From NCBI RefSeq assembly GCF_040546585.1, contig NZ_JBEPOC010000001.1, forward strand, positions 2,356,001 to 2,420,000: 64,000 nucleotides of DNA, in the 5' to 3' direction. Within the stretch, counting starts at the first letter, position 1, and each line of letters starts with the position of its first letter. The stretch is from Marmoricola sp. OAE513 (lineage in GTDB: Bacteria > Actinomycetota > Actinomycetes > Propionibacteriales > Nocardioidaceae). The notes below the pieces were generated by a model. The model saw only the letters and a list, made by a program, of their open reading frames with translations. It had not been told where the DNA came from and ran no database searches. The position numbers and the translations under genes were made by a program. Below are positions 15,897 to 24,544 of this stretch, in pieces.

Positions 15897-17456
15897 ATGA
15901 GACTGAGCCGCTTGGCCGGGGGTGCGGCGGTCGCGATCGGCGTCGTCGCCGTGCGGGACCTCACCCAGAAGAAGCATGCGTTGATGCGGAACTTCCCGGT
16001 GCTGGCGCACGCGCGCTACTGGCTCGAGACGATCGGGCCGGAGCTGCGGCAGTACATCGTGACCAGCAACGAGGAGGAGCGCCCGTTCAACCGGGACCAG
16101 CGCACCTGGATCTACGCCTCCGCCAAGGAGGAGAACAACTACTTCGGGTTCGGCACCGACGTCGACGTGGAGCACACCCAGGGCCTGGCCTACATCAAGC
16201 ACCGCACCTTCGCCGACAAGCTCCCCGACGACCACGACAAGTCCGGCCGGCTTCCGAGCGCCAAGGTCCTCGGCGGGCCGCGAGGTCGAGCCGGGGCGTT
16301 CCGGCCGGCGTCCGTCGTGAACATCTCGGCGATGAGCTTCGGATCGATGTCGAGCGCCGCGATCGTCGCGCTGAACAAGGGTGCGGCCGGAGCGGGCTGC
16401 CTGCACAACACCGGCGAGGGCGGACTCTCGCCCTACCACCGCAGCGGCGGCGACCTCGTGCTGCAGATCGGAACGGCGTACTTCGGCTGCCGCGACGCGA
16501 GCGGCAACTTCGACGTCGAGCGGCTCAAGGAGGTCGTGGACTCGGCCCCGGTGAAGGCCATCGAGATCAAGCTGAGCCAGGGAGCCAAGCCCGGCCTCGG
16601 TGGCCTGCTGCCTGCGGCGAAGGTCACCCGGGAGATCGCCGAGATCCGCGGGATCCCGGAAGGTCAGGACTGCTCGAGCCCGTCCCGGCACACCGCGTTC
16701 GGCGACGTCGACAGCATGCTCGACTTCGTGGAGCACGTCTCGGCGGAGACCGGCCTGCCCGTCGGGATCAAGTCGGCCGTCGGGGAGATGCAGTTCTGGT
16801 ACGACCTGACCCGGTTGATGGCGCGCGGCGATCGCGGCGTGGACTTCGTGACCATCGACGGCGGCGAGGGCGGCACCGGAGCAACGCCCCTGATCTTCGC
16901 CGACTCGATCGCCGTCCCGTTCCGGATGGGCTTCGCGCGGGTGTACGGCGCGTTCGCCGAGATGGACCTCACCGACGAGCTCACCTTCATCGGCTCGGGC
17001 AAGCTAGGGCTTCCCGACAACGCGGTGGTGGCGTTCGCGCTCGGCGCGGACATGGTCAACGTGGCGCGCGAGGCGATGCTCTCGATCGGTTGCATCCAGT
17101 CGCAGAAGTGCCACACCGACACGTGCCCGACCGGGGTCGCCACCCAGAACAAGTGGTTGGTGCACGGGCTCGACCCGACGCTGAAGTCGCAACGCTGCGC
17201 GAACTACGTGACCACGCTGCGCAAGGAGCTGATGAAGGTCTCGGCGGCCGTCGGGGTGCCGCACCCCGGTCTGATCACCGCCCGCGACGTGGACATCTTC
17301 TGCGGGAACTACGAGGCCCGCTCGCTGGCCGCGGTCTACGGCTACAAGGACGGGTGGGGTGAGCTCGGTCCCGAGCTGGCCGAGGAGATCACCCGGGTGA
17401 TGCACCCGCAGCCTGCGTTCGACGAGGGCCCGGTGCTCGACCGGATGGGCGACTAG
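15897..17456 (+). CDS. FMN-binding glutamate-synthase-related protein
   Basis: 519 residues. An N-terminal hydrophobic segment (GGAAVAIGVVAV) may anchor it. The rest is a GltS-type FMN barrel: SAMSFGSMSS, HNTGEGGLSPYHR, KLSQGAKPGLGG and DGGEGGTGATP. The CxxxxxCxxxxC pattern in CIQSQKCHTDTC matches the 3Fe-4S ligand region of glutamate synthase. There is no amidotransferase domain, so it is a stand-alone member of the COG0069 group with unknown physiological donor. Start ATG 15897 has an AGGTAGGA site. It is divergent from the PhaC-like gene; its TAG overlaps the stop of the convergent acyltransferase gene (CTAG). Confidence 0.88.
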   Translation: MRLSRLAGGAAVAIGVVAVRDLTQKKHALMRNFPVLAHARYWLETIGPELRQYIVTSNEEERPFNRDQRTWIYASAKEENNYFGFGTDVDVEHTQGLAYIKHRTFADKLPDDHDKSGRLPSAKVLGGPRGRAGAFRPASVVNISAMSFGSMSSAAIVALNKGAAGAGCLHNTGEGGLSPYHRSGGDLVLQIGTAYFGCRDASGNFDVERLKEVVDSAPVKAIEIKLSQGAKPGLGGLLPAAKVTREIAEIRGIPEGQDCSSPSRHTAFGDVDSMLDFVEHVSAETGLPVGIKSAVGEMQFWYDLTRLMARGDRGVDFVTIDGGEGGTGATPLIFADSIAVPFRMGFARVYGAFAEMDLTDELTFIGSGKLGLPDNAVVAFALGADMVNVAREAMLSIGCIQSQKCHTDTCPTGVATQNKWLVHGLDPTLKSQRCANYVTTLRKELMKVSAAVGVPHPGLITARDVDIFCGNYEARSLAAVYGYKDGWGELGPELAEEITRVMHPQPAFDEGPVLDRMGD

Positions 17457-18856
17457 AGGCCGAGCGCCGCCTCGAGGGCCTCGAGCTCCTCGCCCGCGTG
17501 GACAGCGATGCGCTGCAGGGAGGGGATCGAGTCGCGGCAGCCGGTGAAGCCGATGTTGAACTCGCCGTCGTAGGACACGGCGGTGATGTTCAGCGCCTGG
17601 CCGTTGAAGAGTAGCGAGACCGGGTAGATCTCCTCGAGCCGGGAGCCGTCGAGGTAGCGCGCCTCGGCCGGCCCGGGCACGTTGGAGATGACGACGTTGG
17701 AGGCAGGTCGGCCGCGGCCCCCGAAGCCGAGGATCGACTGCGACATGAACGGCGCCATCAGGACCGCGGTGTAGGCGTCCATCGCGAGCGAGCCGACCTG
17801 AGGCAGACGTTCCTTGCCGAGCTTGGTGGAGGCCTGGATCACCCGGATCCGCTCGACCGGTGCAGCGACGTCGGTGCCGAGGCTCGAGTAGAGGAACGTG
17901 ATCGCGTTGCCGACCCCGGCGCCGTCTCCCGCTTCGCGGACCGAGACCGGGACGTTCGCGATCAACGATTCGGACGGCAGGTCGCCCAGCTCGGTCAGGT
18001 ACCGACGCATGGCTCCTCCGCAGAGCGCGAGGAAGACGTCGTTGAGGCTGCCTCCGGTGGCCGTGGACACGGCCCGGAGCCGGTCGATCGGGTAGTGCTG
18101 GGTGGCGAACCGGCGCGGGGTGTGGATGCGGCCGTTGAACACCGTCTTCGGAGCGCGGAAGGGTACGGCGCGGTCGGCGTCCTGGGTGCCCATCAACGAC
18201 TCGCTGTAGGTCCGTCCGAGCGACCCGGCCACCGCGCTCGCACTGGACACCGCGGCCGCGATCGGCGCCGTCTGGTGCTGGGCGGGGACGGGAGCCTTCT
18301 CCTTGGGCGGGAGCCCGGACTGGTCGGGGCCGTGGGTGCCCACGGCCCAGGGCGGCAGCATGCCGCGGGTCTCCGGGTCCGCGGACAGGATCCGCCGCAG
18401 CAGCCGGATGCCCCCGACCCCGTCGATCTGGGAGTGGTGCACCTTCATGTACATCGACCACTGCTGACCGGCTTCGTCCTCGAGACCCTCGATCATGTGG
18501 CACTCCCACAGCGGGTACCGGCGGTCCATCTTCTGGGAGTGCAACCGCGAGACCAGGACGCCGAGCTCGCGCTGGGATCCGGGGCGCGGCAGCGCGTTGT
18601 GCCGGAAGTGGTAGTCCAGGTCGATCTCCTCGGGCGTGAGCTCCTTCCAGCTCGGCAGCGGGGCCATCTTCAGCAGGTAGTTGAAGGGAGCCGCGAACTC
18701 GCGGACCTCCCGCCAGCGGGAGACCAGGTCGCGCACGAAGTCGGGTCGGTCCTCGGGGACGCGGAAGGTGGCGAGCATCGCCACCTGCATCGGCGTGCGG
18801 TGCGACTCGGCGTACAACCAGGCGGAGTCGTTCGCCTTGAGGACTTTGCGGCTCAT
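17453..18856 (-). CDS. Wax ester synthase / diacylglycerol acyltransferase (WS/DGAT)
   Basis: 467 residues, typical for the bifunctional bacterial WS/DGAT family that makes wax esters and triacylglycerols from acyl-CoA at the cell membrane and lipid droplets. The catalytic HHxxxDG motif is intact as HHSQIDG near residue 145. The N terminus (NDSAWLYAES and PMQVAMLATF) and C-terminal NVVISNVPGP are also family hallmarks. Proximity to otsA suggests a storage and stress theme but not shared regulation; about 84 bases separate it from the otsA stop. Confidence 0.93.
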   Translation of the reverse strand: MSRKVLKANDSAWLYAESHRTPMQVAMLATFRVPEDRPDFVRDLVSRWREVREFAAPFNYLLKMAPLPSWKELTPEEIDLDYHFRHNALPRPGSQRELGVLVSRLHSQKMDRRYPLWECHMIEGLEDEAGQQWSMYMKVHHSQIDGVGGIRLLRRILSADPETRGMLPPWAVGTHGPDQSGLPPKEKAPVPAQHQTAPIAAAVSSASAVAGSLGRTYSESLMGTQDADRAVPFRAPKTVFNGRIHTPRRFATQHYPIDRLRAVSTATGGSLNDVFLALCGGAMRRYLTELGDLPSESLIANVPVSVREAGDGAGVGNAITFLYSSLGTDVAAPVERIRVIQASTKLGKERLPQVGSLAMDAYTAVLMAPFMSQSILGFGGRGRPASNVVISNVPGPAEARYLDGSRLEEIYPVSLLFNGQALNITAVSYDGEFNIGFTGCRDSIPSLQRIAVHAGEELEALEAALGL

Positions 18857-18940
18857 CCGCGCAGACTAGGGCGCGGGTCCTGGCCCCGGCCAGGTTTCCA
18901 CAGCTCGGCGTCGCCGAGCGGCCGACTGGTCCAGACCCGG

Positions 18941-20404
18941 TCAGGTACGCCGTGCGGGCTTGACCTGCTTCGCGTGACCCGGTCGAGCGACTCGCAGGTC
19001 GGCGAGGAAGGCGTTGGCCCAGTGCTCCACGTCGTTCTCGGCGACCGTACGACGCATCGCCTTCATCCGCCGGTTGAGGTCCTTCTCGTCGGCCTGGTAG
19101 GCGTCGAGCATCTGCGCCTTCATCCCGTTGATGTCGTACGGGTTGACCAGGTAGGCCTGCTTGAGCTCCTCGGCGGCGCCGGCGAACTCGGACAGCACCA
19201 GCGCGCCGTCGTCGGAGTACCGGCACGCGACGTACTCCTTCGCCACCAGGTTCATGCCGTCGCGGAACGGCGTCACGACCATGATGTCGGAGGCGACGTA
19301 CAGCGCCGCCATCTCCGCCTGCGGGAAGGCCGCGTTCAGGTAGGAGATCGCCGGGCGACCGATCCGGCCGAGGTCGCCGTTGATGTGGCCGACGAGGCGG
19401 TCGATGTCGTCGCGCAGGATCCGGTACTGGTCGACGCGCTCGCGCGACGGGCTCGCCACCTGCACGAAGGTCGCGTCCTCCACGCTGAAGTGGCCGTCGT
19501 GGATGAGCTCGCTGAAGGCGCGCAACCGGGCGTAGATGCCTTTGGTGTAGTCCAGTCGGTCGATGCCCAGGAAGATCTTGCGCGGGTTGCCGAGGTCCTC
19601 GCGGATCTGCGCGGCCCGGGCCTGGACGGCCTCGGAGCGGGCGAGCTCCTCGAACTGGGCGGTGTCGATCGAGATCGGGAACGCCTTGGCCGTGACGACC
19701 CGACCGTCGGGCAGGTACACCGAGTCCCGGTGCGTCTTGTGGCCGACCCGTTGCCGGACCAGCCGGATGAAGTTCTGCGCGGCACCGGAGAGCTGGAAGC
19801 CGACGAGGTCCGCGCCGAGCAGACCTTCGAGCAGCTCGCGGCGCCACGGCACCTGGGAGAACAGCTCGGCGGGCGGGAACGGGATGTGCAGGAAGAAGCC
19901 GATGCGCAGGTCCGGGCGCAGCTCACGCAGCAGTGCCGGCACCAGCTGCAGCTGGTAGTCCTGCACCCAGACCATCGCGCCCTCGTCGGCGACCGCGGCG
20001 GCTGCCTCGGCGAACCGGCGGTTGACCGTCACGTAGGCGTCCCACCACTCCCGGTGGAACTCCGGCTTGGCGACGACGTCGTGGTAGAGCGGCCAGAGCG
20101 TCGCGTTGGAGAAGCCCTCGTAGTACTCCTCGTACTCCTCGGCCGACATGCTCACCGGGACGAGGGTCATCCCGTCGTTCTCGAACGGTTCGAGGTCCTC
20201 ACCGACGTCGCCGGGCCATCCGATCCAGGCGCCGTCCTGGCTGTTCATCACCGGCGCGAGGGCGCTGACCAGGCCGCCGGGGGAGCGGCGCCACCTGACC
20301 GCGCCGTCCGCGCCGACGAGCCGGTCGACCGGCAGCCTGTTGGCCACGATGACCAGGTCGGCGCGCGGGACTGCTGTCTTGCGGCGGCGGCTGGATCCAG
20401 TCAC
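18941..20404 (-). CDS. otsA: Trehalose-6-phosphate synthase
   Basis: 487 residues from GTG 20404 (GGTGGA upstream). OtsA transfers glucose from a nucleotide sugar to glucose-6-phosphate, forming trehalose-6-phosphate. GT20-family signatures are present: ANRLPV at the start, [32 protein letters not shown] and [15 protein letters not shown]. The phosphatase otsB is encoded 1 kb away on the opposite strand, behind a divergent promoter region, with a DUF3263 and a LytR_C gene between. Trehalose protects against osmotic and desiccation stress, and in actinobacteria it also supports cell-envelope lipids. Confidence 0.96.
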   Translation of the reverse strand: MTGSSRRRKTAVPRADLVIVANRLPVDRLVGADGAVRWRRSPGGLVSALAPVMNSQDGAWIGWPGDVGEDLEPFENDGMTLVPVSMSAEEYEEYYEGFSNATLWPLYHDVVAKPEFHREWWDAYVTVNRRFAEAAAAVADEGAMVWVQDYQLQLVPALLRELRPDLRIGFFLHIPFPPAELFSQVPWRRELLEGLLGADLVGFQLSGAAQNFIRLVRQRVGHKTHRDSVYLPDGRVVTAKAFPISIDTAQFEELARSEAVQARAAQIREDLGNPRKIFLGIDRLDYTKGIYARLRAFSELIHDGHFSVEDATFVQVASPSRERVDQYRILRDDIDRLVGHINGDLGRIGRPAISYLNAAFPQAEMAALYVASDIMVVTPFRDGMNLVAKEYVACRYSDDGALVLSEFAGAAEELKQAYLVNPYDINGMKAQMLDAYQADEKDLNRRMKAMRRTVAENDVEHWANAFLADLRVARPGHAKQVKPARRT

Positions 20405-20528
20405 GTGATCCACCCTAGCGGGGGCGTCCGAGCGCCGGGACGCGCCCGAGCGGATCGAATGACATCCGTGTGGTTCGTCCCCTAGGATGAGAGACGTCCA
20501 CCTGCAGCACCCCGAGGAGTCGACGACG

Positions 20529-20825
20529 ATGGTCGCCAACCAAGCACTGAGTTCCGGGCAGCCCGAGGAGTCGGGTCTCCTGTCCGAGCGCGATCAGGGC
20601 ATCCTCGACTTCGAGCGGCAGTGGTGGAAGTTCGCCGGGGCCAAGGAGGCCGCCGTGCGCGAGAAGTTCGACATGAGCTCGACCCGGTACTACCAGGTGC
20701 TCAACGCACTGATCGACCGTCCGGAGGCGCTCGAGCACGACCCGCTGCTGGTGCGCCGGCTGCGTCGTCTCCGCGCTGCTCGTCAGCGCCAGCGCTCCGC
20801 CCGCCGTCTCGGGTTCGAGCTCTAA
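20529..20825 (+). CDS. DUF3263 protein
   Basis: 98 residues; ATG 20529 is preceded by GAGGAG. The block ILDFERQWWKFAGAKEAAV followed by STRYYQVLNALIDRPEAL is the core of DUF3263, a small helical actinobacterial family thought to be helix-turn-helix-like. A very basic Arg-rich C terminus would suit nucleic-acid binding. It is divergent from otsA and starts the run leading to LytR_C and otsB. Function not established. Confidence 0.88.
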   Translation: MVANQALSSGQPEESGLLSERDQGILDFERQWWKFAGAKEAAVREKFDMSSTRYYQVLNALIDRPEALEHDPLLVRRLRRLRAARQRQRSARRLGFEL

Positions 20826-20832
20826 GCACCTG

Positions 20833-21381
20833 ATGTCCTCGCGACGCCCGACCCGAGGTGCTGCCCGTGACGCAGCCGGTGTGGTCCTGCCGACCCGGGT
20901 GATGGTGCTGAGCATCTCCGCCGTCGCGCTCGCCGGTCTCGGCTTCATCGCCACCCAGGGCAACGACGACAACGGCCCGGCCAAGGTGTCGCCCGCCGCG
21001 ACCTCGACCGTGCCGCCGAGCCCGACCCCCACGACACCTCCGATCACCGAGGGGCCCGGTGGGCCGGTGAGCACCCCCAGCACTCCCAAGCCCCCGAAGC
21101 CGGTCAACAAGGGCAAGACGACCGTGGTGGTCTTCAACAACACCAACATCAAGGGGCTCGCCGGCGCGACCGCGACCCGGGCCGAGAAGGCCGGTTGGAA
21201 CATCTTCAAGACCGACAACTGGCACGGGTCGGTCGACGCGAGCACGGTCTACTACGGCCCGAAGATGCGAGCCGCTGCCAAGCTGCTCGCGGCCGACCTG
21301 GACATCACCCGCATCAAGGCTTCGTTCGAACCGATGAACCCCAAGATGCTGACCGTCATCCTCACCACCGACTACCAGTAG
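20833..21381 (+). CDS. Membrane-anchored LytR C-terminal domain protein
   Basis: 182 residues: a short basic cytoplasmic end, one membrane helix (MVLSISAVALAGLGFIA), a Thr/Pro-rich linker of about 50 residues, and a LytR_C domain (VVVFNNTNIKGLAGATA, then WHGSVDASTVYYG). LytR_C domains occur outside the membrane in cell-wall ligases and stand-alone proteins. It starts seven bases after the DUF3263 stop; this DUF3263-LytR_C pair is common in actinobacteria. Probable role at the cell wall. Confidence 0.85.
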   Translation: MSSRRPTRGAARDAAGVVLPTRVMVLSISAVALAGLGFIATQGNDDNGPAKVSPAATSTVPPSPTPTTPPITEGPGGPVSTPSTPKPPKPVNKGKTTVVVFNNTNIKGLAGATATRAEKAGWNIFKTDNWHGSVDASTVYYGPKMRAAAKLLAADLDITRIKASFEPMNPKMLTVILTTDYQ

Positions 21382-21415
21382 TCAACCGCTCGACCGCCTC
21401 TGCGAGAGTGGAGCC

Positions 21416-22261
21416 ATGGAGCTGAGCGCCCCGGAGGACGCGGACCAGTACGACGCCGTCGTGGCAGTCGGTGCTCGTCTGCTGATCGCGCTGGACTTCG
21501 ACGGGACCCTGTCGCCGATCGTGGGCAACCCCGAGGTCGCGCACATCCACGAGCGCGCGGGCGACCTGCTGACCAGGCTCGCCGACCGCGTCCGCACGAT
21601 CGCGGTGATCACCGGCCGACCGGCCCGGCAGGTCCTGGCGCTCGGAGGGCTGGACGACGTCGGCGACGAGATCGGTCGGCACGGGCACGAGCTCGTCGTG
21701 CTGGGGCAGTACGGCAACGAGCGCTGGACCTCCGCCGGACGCCGGGTCGTCTCACCGAAGCCGCCGAGCGGACTGGCCAGCCTGATCGGGGATCTGCCGC
21801 GGATCCTCCGACAGGCCGGTACTCCGGACGCGCACATCGAGGAGAAGGGTCTTGCCGTCGGGGTCCACACCCGGCGCTGCGCGGACCCGAAGGCCGCGTT
21901 CGACGCCCTGCTCCCGGTGCTGACCGCGGCGGCGCAGGCGCGCAACCTGACGGTCGAACCGGGCCGCTACGTCATCGAGATCCGCGCAGGCGGCATGGAC
22001 AAGGGCATCGCGCTGCGGTCGCTGGTCGCGGAGCACGACGTCGGAGGGATCGTCTTCGTCGGTGACGACCTCGGCGACGTTCCCGCCTTCACCGCGGTGC
22101 GCGAGCTGCGTGCGCAGGGGATGCCCGCCCTGCTGGTCGCGTCCGGTTCGGACGAGGAGTCCGCCCTGCGGGACCTCTGCGATGCGGTCGTCGACGGGCC
22201 CGACGGGGTGATGGACTTCCTCGAGGTCCTGCACGACCGGCTCGCGCGGCCGAACCCGTGA
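21416..22261 (+). CDS. otsB: Trehalose-6-phosphate phosphatase
   Basis: 281 residues. HAD-superfamily phosphatase removing phosphate from trehalose-6-phosphate, the second step after OtsA. The nucleophile motif is LDFDGTLSPIV near residue 25; later motifs include VITGRPARQV and FVGDDLGDVPAF for Mg2+ binding. Start ATG 21416 follows the LytR_C stop by 34 bases, so it is probably cotranscribed with DUF3263 and LytR_C. A short palindrome follows its stop. Confidence 0.94.
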   Translation: MELSAPEDADQYDAVVAVGARLLIALDFDGTLSPIVGNPEVAHIHERAGDLLTRLADRVRTIAVITGRPARQVLALGGLDDVGDEIGRHGHELVVLGQYGNERWTSAGRRVVSPKPPSGLASLIGDLPRILRQAGTPDAHIEEKGLAVGVHTRRCADPKAAFDALLPVLTAAAQARNLTVEPGRYVIEIRAGGMDKGIALRSLVAEHDVGGIVFVGDDLGDVPAFTAVRELRAQGMPALLVASGSDEESALRDLCDAVVDGPDGVMDFLEVLHDRLARPNP

Positions 22262-22272
22262 TGTCCGCAATT

Positions 22273-22288
22273 TGAGACATCGGTCTCA
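22273..22288. promoter_or_regulatory. Palindrome upstream of the riboswitch (operator or weak terminator)
   Basis: TGAGAC-ATCG-GTCTCA, a perfect 16-base inverted repeat 11 bases after otsB and 55 bases before the riboswitch. The GAGAC...GTCTC arms recall, loosely, TetR-type sulfur regulators such as McbR (TAGAC-N6-GTCTA). It could instead be a weak otsB terminator; there is no T run. Confidence 0.4.
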
Positions 22289-22342
22289 GATTTCGGAATC
22301 GATGTGCACCGGAGGCGGGATCGTCTCTACGCTGGTGCACAG

Positions 22343-22484
22343 CTCATCGAGAGGGACTGAGGGAACGGCCCGTTGAAGTCCCGGCAACCGCCGCTCGAGC
22401 CTCCGTCTCCGGATCGTCGGATCGGAACCGTGCGGTGTGGTGCCAAATCCGTCCTGGTCCGAGAGTCGGCCCGGGGAAGATGAG
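22343..22484 (+). promoter_or_regulatory. SAM-I (S-box) riboswitch
   Basis: The leader shows the S-box core in order: GAGAG, GAGGGAA, CGGCCCGTTGAAGTCCCGGC, CAACC, and later GGTGCCAAATCC. The closing helix P1 is CTCATC (22343-22348) with GATGAG (22479-22484). The 3' P1 strand abuts the AAGGAGG ribosome-binding site at 22485-22491, so ligand-stabilised P1 could hide or free the site, i.e. translational control. A terminator-type alternative is not obvious. The regulated genes are a threonine-synthase homologue and a CysO-like protein. Confidence 0.9.
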
Positions 22485-22497
22485 AAGGAGGCCTCCT

Positions 22498-23769
22498 TTG
22501 AGCAACGTCACTGAGACATCGACCGGCACCGTGCTTCGCGACGGCGCCTTCGGTCACGCCACCGGACTCATCTGTCGGGAGTGCGGCACCACCCAGGAGC
22601 TCGGACCGCACTACGCGTGTCTGGAGTGCTTCGGTCCGCTCGAGATCGCCTACGACTTCCCGTCGGTGACGCGCGAGCAGATCGAGGCCGGCCCCGCGAA
22701 CATCTGGCGCTACAAGGCGCTGCTTCCCGTGCCCGACGACATCGAGTCCTCGCCGAACACCGAGCCCGGGTTCACCCGGCTGCTGAGGGCCGACAACCTC
22801 GGCCGCGAGCTCGGCATCGCCGACCTGTGGGTCAAGGACGACTCGACCAACCCGACCAACTCCTTCAAGGACCGTGTCGTCGCGTGCGCCCTCAGCGCCG
22901 CCGTCGAGTTCGGTTCAAAGGTCTTCGCCTGCCCCTCGACCGGCAACCTGGCCAACGCGGTCGCCGCCGCCGGCGCGCGTGCGGGCATCAAGACCGTCGT
23001 GTTCATCCCGAGCAACCTCGAGACCCCCAAGCAGGTCAACTCCGCGATCTTCACCGAGTCATTGGTCGCCGTCGAGGGCAACTACGACGACGTCAACAAG
23101 CTGGCCTCGGAGATCGCCGGCGAGGAGGACGGCTGGGCGTTCGTCAACGTCAACGTCCGTCCGTTCTACGCCGAGGGCTCCAAGACCCTCGGCTACGAGA
23201 TCGCCGAGCAGCTCGGCTGGCGCCTGCCCGACCAGATCGTGATCCCGGTCGCCTCGGGCTCGCAGCTGACCAAGGTCGACAAGGCGTTCGGGGAGCTGAT
23301 CAAGCTCGGGCTCGTCGAGGACAAGCCGTACAAGATCTTCGGTGCGCAGGCCGAGGGCTGCGGTCCGGTCGCCACGGCCTTCAAGGCCGGCGTCGACGCG
23401 ATCCGCCCGGTCAAGCCGGACACGATCGCCAAGTCGCTGGCGATCGGCAACCCGGCTGACGGCATCTACGTGCTGGACATCGCCCGCCGTACCGGGGGTG
23501 CGGTCGAGGAGGTCACCGACGACGCCATCCGCGACGCCATCGTCCTGCTGGCGCGGACCGAGGGCATCTTCACCGAGACCGCCGGGGGCACGACCGTCGC
23601 CGTGCTCAAGAAGCTCGTCGAGACCGGACAGCTCGACCCCGAGCTCGAGACCGTCGTCATCAACACCGGTCACGGCCTCAAGACCCTGGACGCGATCTCG
23701 GGCCAGGTCGGTCCCGTGGCGACCATCGCACCGACGTACGACGCGTTCGCCGCGTCCGGCATCGTCTGA
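22498..23769 (+). CDS. Threonine-synthase homologue under SAM riboswitch
   Basis: 423 residues; TTG 22498 is chosen because AAGGAGG lies six bases upstream and the in-frame ATG 22480 is inside riboswitch P1. The PLP fold-type II enzyme has the PLP-lysine motif TNPTNSFKDR (Lys about 124), CPSTGNLANAVAA, and IPVASGSQL for phosphate. An N-terminal zinc-ribbon-like pair, CRECG and CLECFG, marks the subgroup. Ordinary threonine synthases convert O-phosphohomoserine to threonine. Here the SAM riboswitch and the CysO-like carrier 22 bases downstream suggest the same substrate is used to make homocysteine with protein-bound sulfide. Sequence alone cannot exclude true ThrC activity. Confidence 0.9.
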   Translation: MSNVTETSTGTVLRDGAFGHATGLICRECGTTQELGPHYACLECFGPLEIAYDFPSVTREQIEAGPANIWRYKALLPVPDDIESSPNTEPGFTRLLRADNLGRELGIADLWVKDDSTNPTNSFKDRVVACALSAAVEFGSKVFACPSTGNLANAVAAAGARAGIKTVVFIPSNLETPKQVNSAIFTESLVAVEGNYDDVNKLASEIAGEEDGWAFVNVNVRPFYAEGSKTLGYEIAEQLGWRLPDQIVIPVASGSQLTKVDKAFGELIKLGLVEDKPYKIFGAQAEGCGPVATAFKAGVDAIRPVKPDTIAKSLAIGNPADGIYVLDIARRTGGAVEEVTDDAIRDAIVLLARTEGIFTETAGGTTVAVLKKLVETGQLDPELETVVINTGHGLKTLDAISGQVGPVATIAPTYDAFAASGIV

Positions 23770-23791
23770 CCACCACTTCTCGAGGAGAACC

Positions 23792-24067
23792 ATGAGCGTT
23801 TCCGTCCGCATCCCCACCATCCTGCGCACCTACACCGGGGGCGAGTCCGAGGTGGTCGCCGAGGGCGCCGACCTCGGCGACGTGCTGGACAACCTCGAGT
23901 CCAACCACCCCGGGATCAAGGCCCGGGTGCTGGACGACGGCGGCGACATCCGTCGGTTCGTGAACGTGTACGTCGGCAACGACGACGTCCGCTTCCTCGA
24001 CGGCTTGGGCACCGCCACCCCGGCCGGCACCTCCATCTCGATCATCCCCGCCGTCGCCGGCGGCTGA
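23792..24067 (+). CDS. CysO-like ubiquitin-fold sulfur carrier
   Basis: 91 residues from ATG 23792 (GAGGAG upstream). Beta-grasp ThiS/MoaD family ending in Gly-Gly (IIPAVAGG), the site of C-terminal thiocarboxylation. VRIPTILRTYTGG, RRFVNVYVGNDDVRF and the C terminus match M. tuberculosis CysO very closely as I recall it. CysO carries sulfide for cysteine synthesis with CysM and the Mec protease; neither gene is adjacent here. Instead it follows a SAM-riboswitch-controlled threonine-synthase homologue, implying a methionine-related sulfur transfer. The activating MoeZ/MoeB-like enzyme must be encoded elsewhere. Confidence 0.92.
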   Translation: MSVSVRIPTILRTYTGGESEVVAEGADLGDVLDNLESNHPGIKARVLDDGGDIRRFVNVYVGNDDVRFLDGLGTATPAGTSISIIPAVAGG

Positions 24068-24084
24068 TCGGAACGATCTCGACC

Positions 24085-24115
24085 GAGACCCCTGGAGCAC
24101 TGCTCCGGGGGTCTC
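24085..24115 (+). terminator. Terminator after the sulfur-carrier gene
   Basis: Arms GAGACCCCTGGAGCA and TGCTCCGGGGGTCTC pair over 15 positions with one T-G, tight loop. It lies 18 bases after the carrier stop and closes the riboswitch operon. Confidence 0.8.
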
Positions 24116-24148
24116 GTCGTTCGTGCGCCGTGCTGGCAGAGTGAGACC

Positions 24149-24544
24149 GTGAGCAACCAGGCAGTCGCCCTCGCGGCAGGAGCAGCACTCGGAGCCGTCA
24201 CGGCTGAACCGCTGCGTCGACGCGGTGGTCGCGCACCGGTGATCGGCGCCGGCGTCGGACTGGTCACCGCTGCGGTGATCTACCCGGCCGCACGCCGCGA
24301 GCACGAGCGCTCGGTCGCGCTGCTCGTCGAGGGCGCCGTCGTGGTCGGCGCGACCGCACTGGCCGCCGTCGCCGCCGGGCGCGCGCCGGTCACCGGCCGT
24401 CGGCTGCTCGCCCTCGGCTGGGCGGCACACGCGCTGTTCGACTTCGGCCAGGGGCCGAGCCCGGACTCGCGTCTGCCCGGGTGGTACGCGCCGCTCTGCG
24501 CCGGGTACGACTTCGCGCTCGCCGGGCAGCTGCTCCGCCCGTGA
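24149..24544 (+). CDS. Hypothetical membrane protein
   Basis: 131 residues, GTG start. Four hydrophobic segments (AVALAAGAALGAVTA, VIGAGVGLVTAAVIYPA, LLVEGAVVVGATALAAVAAG, and a final LLALGWAAHALFDFG) separated by short Arg-rich turns. I recognise no family; the HALFDFGQGPSPDSRLPGWY segment looks conserved in small actinobacterial membrane proteins. Its stop overlaps the next membrane protein's GTG (GTGA), so the two are coupled. Confidence 0.7.
   Translation: MSNQAVALAAGAALGAVTAEPLRRRGGRAPVIGAGVGLVTAAVIYPAARREHERSVALLVEGAVVVGATALAAVAAGRAPVTGRRLLALGWAAHALFDFGQGPSPDSRLPGWYAPLCAGYDFALAGQLLRP

Noticed and set aside
5845..17456. CTAG at two convergent gene ends (5845-5848 and 17453-17456) as a signal
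   Set aside because: Both are shared overlapping TAG stops; two cases are not enough to suggest a motif.
17004..19847. A 947-codon minus-strand frame through WS/DGAT and otsA
   Set aside because: Overlaps two certain genes out of frame and is Arg/Pro/Gly-rich shadow sequence.
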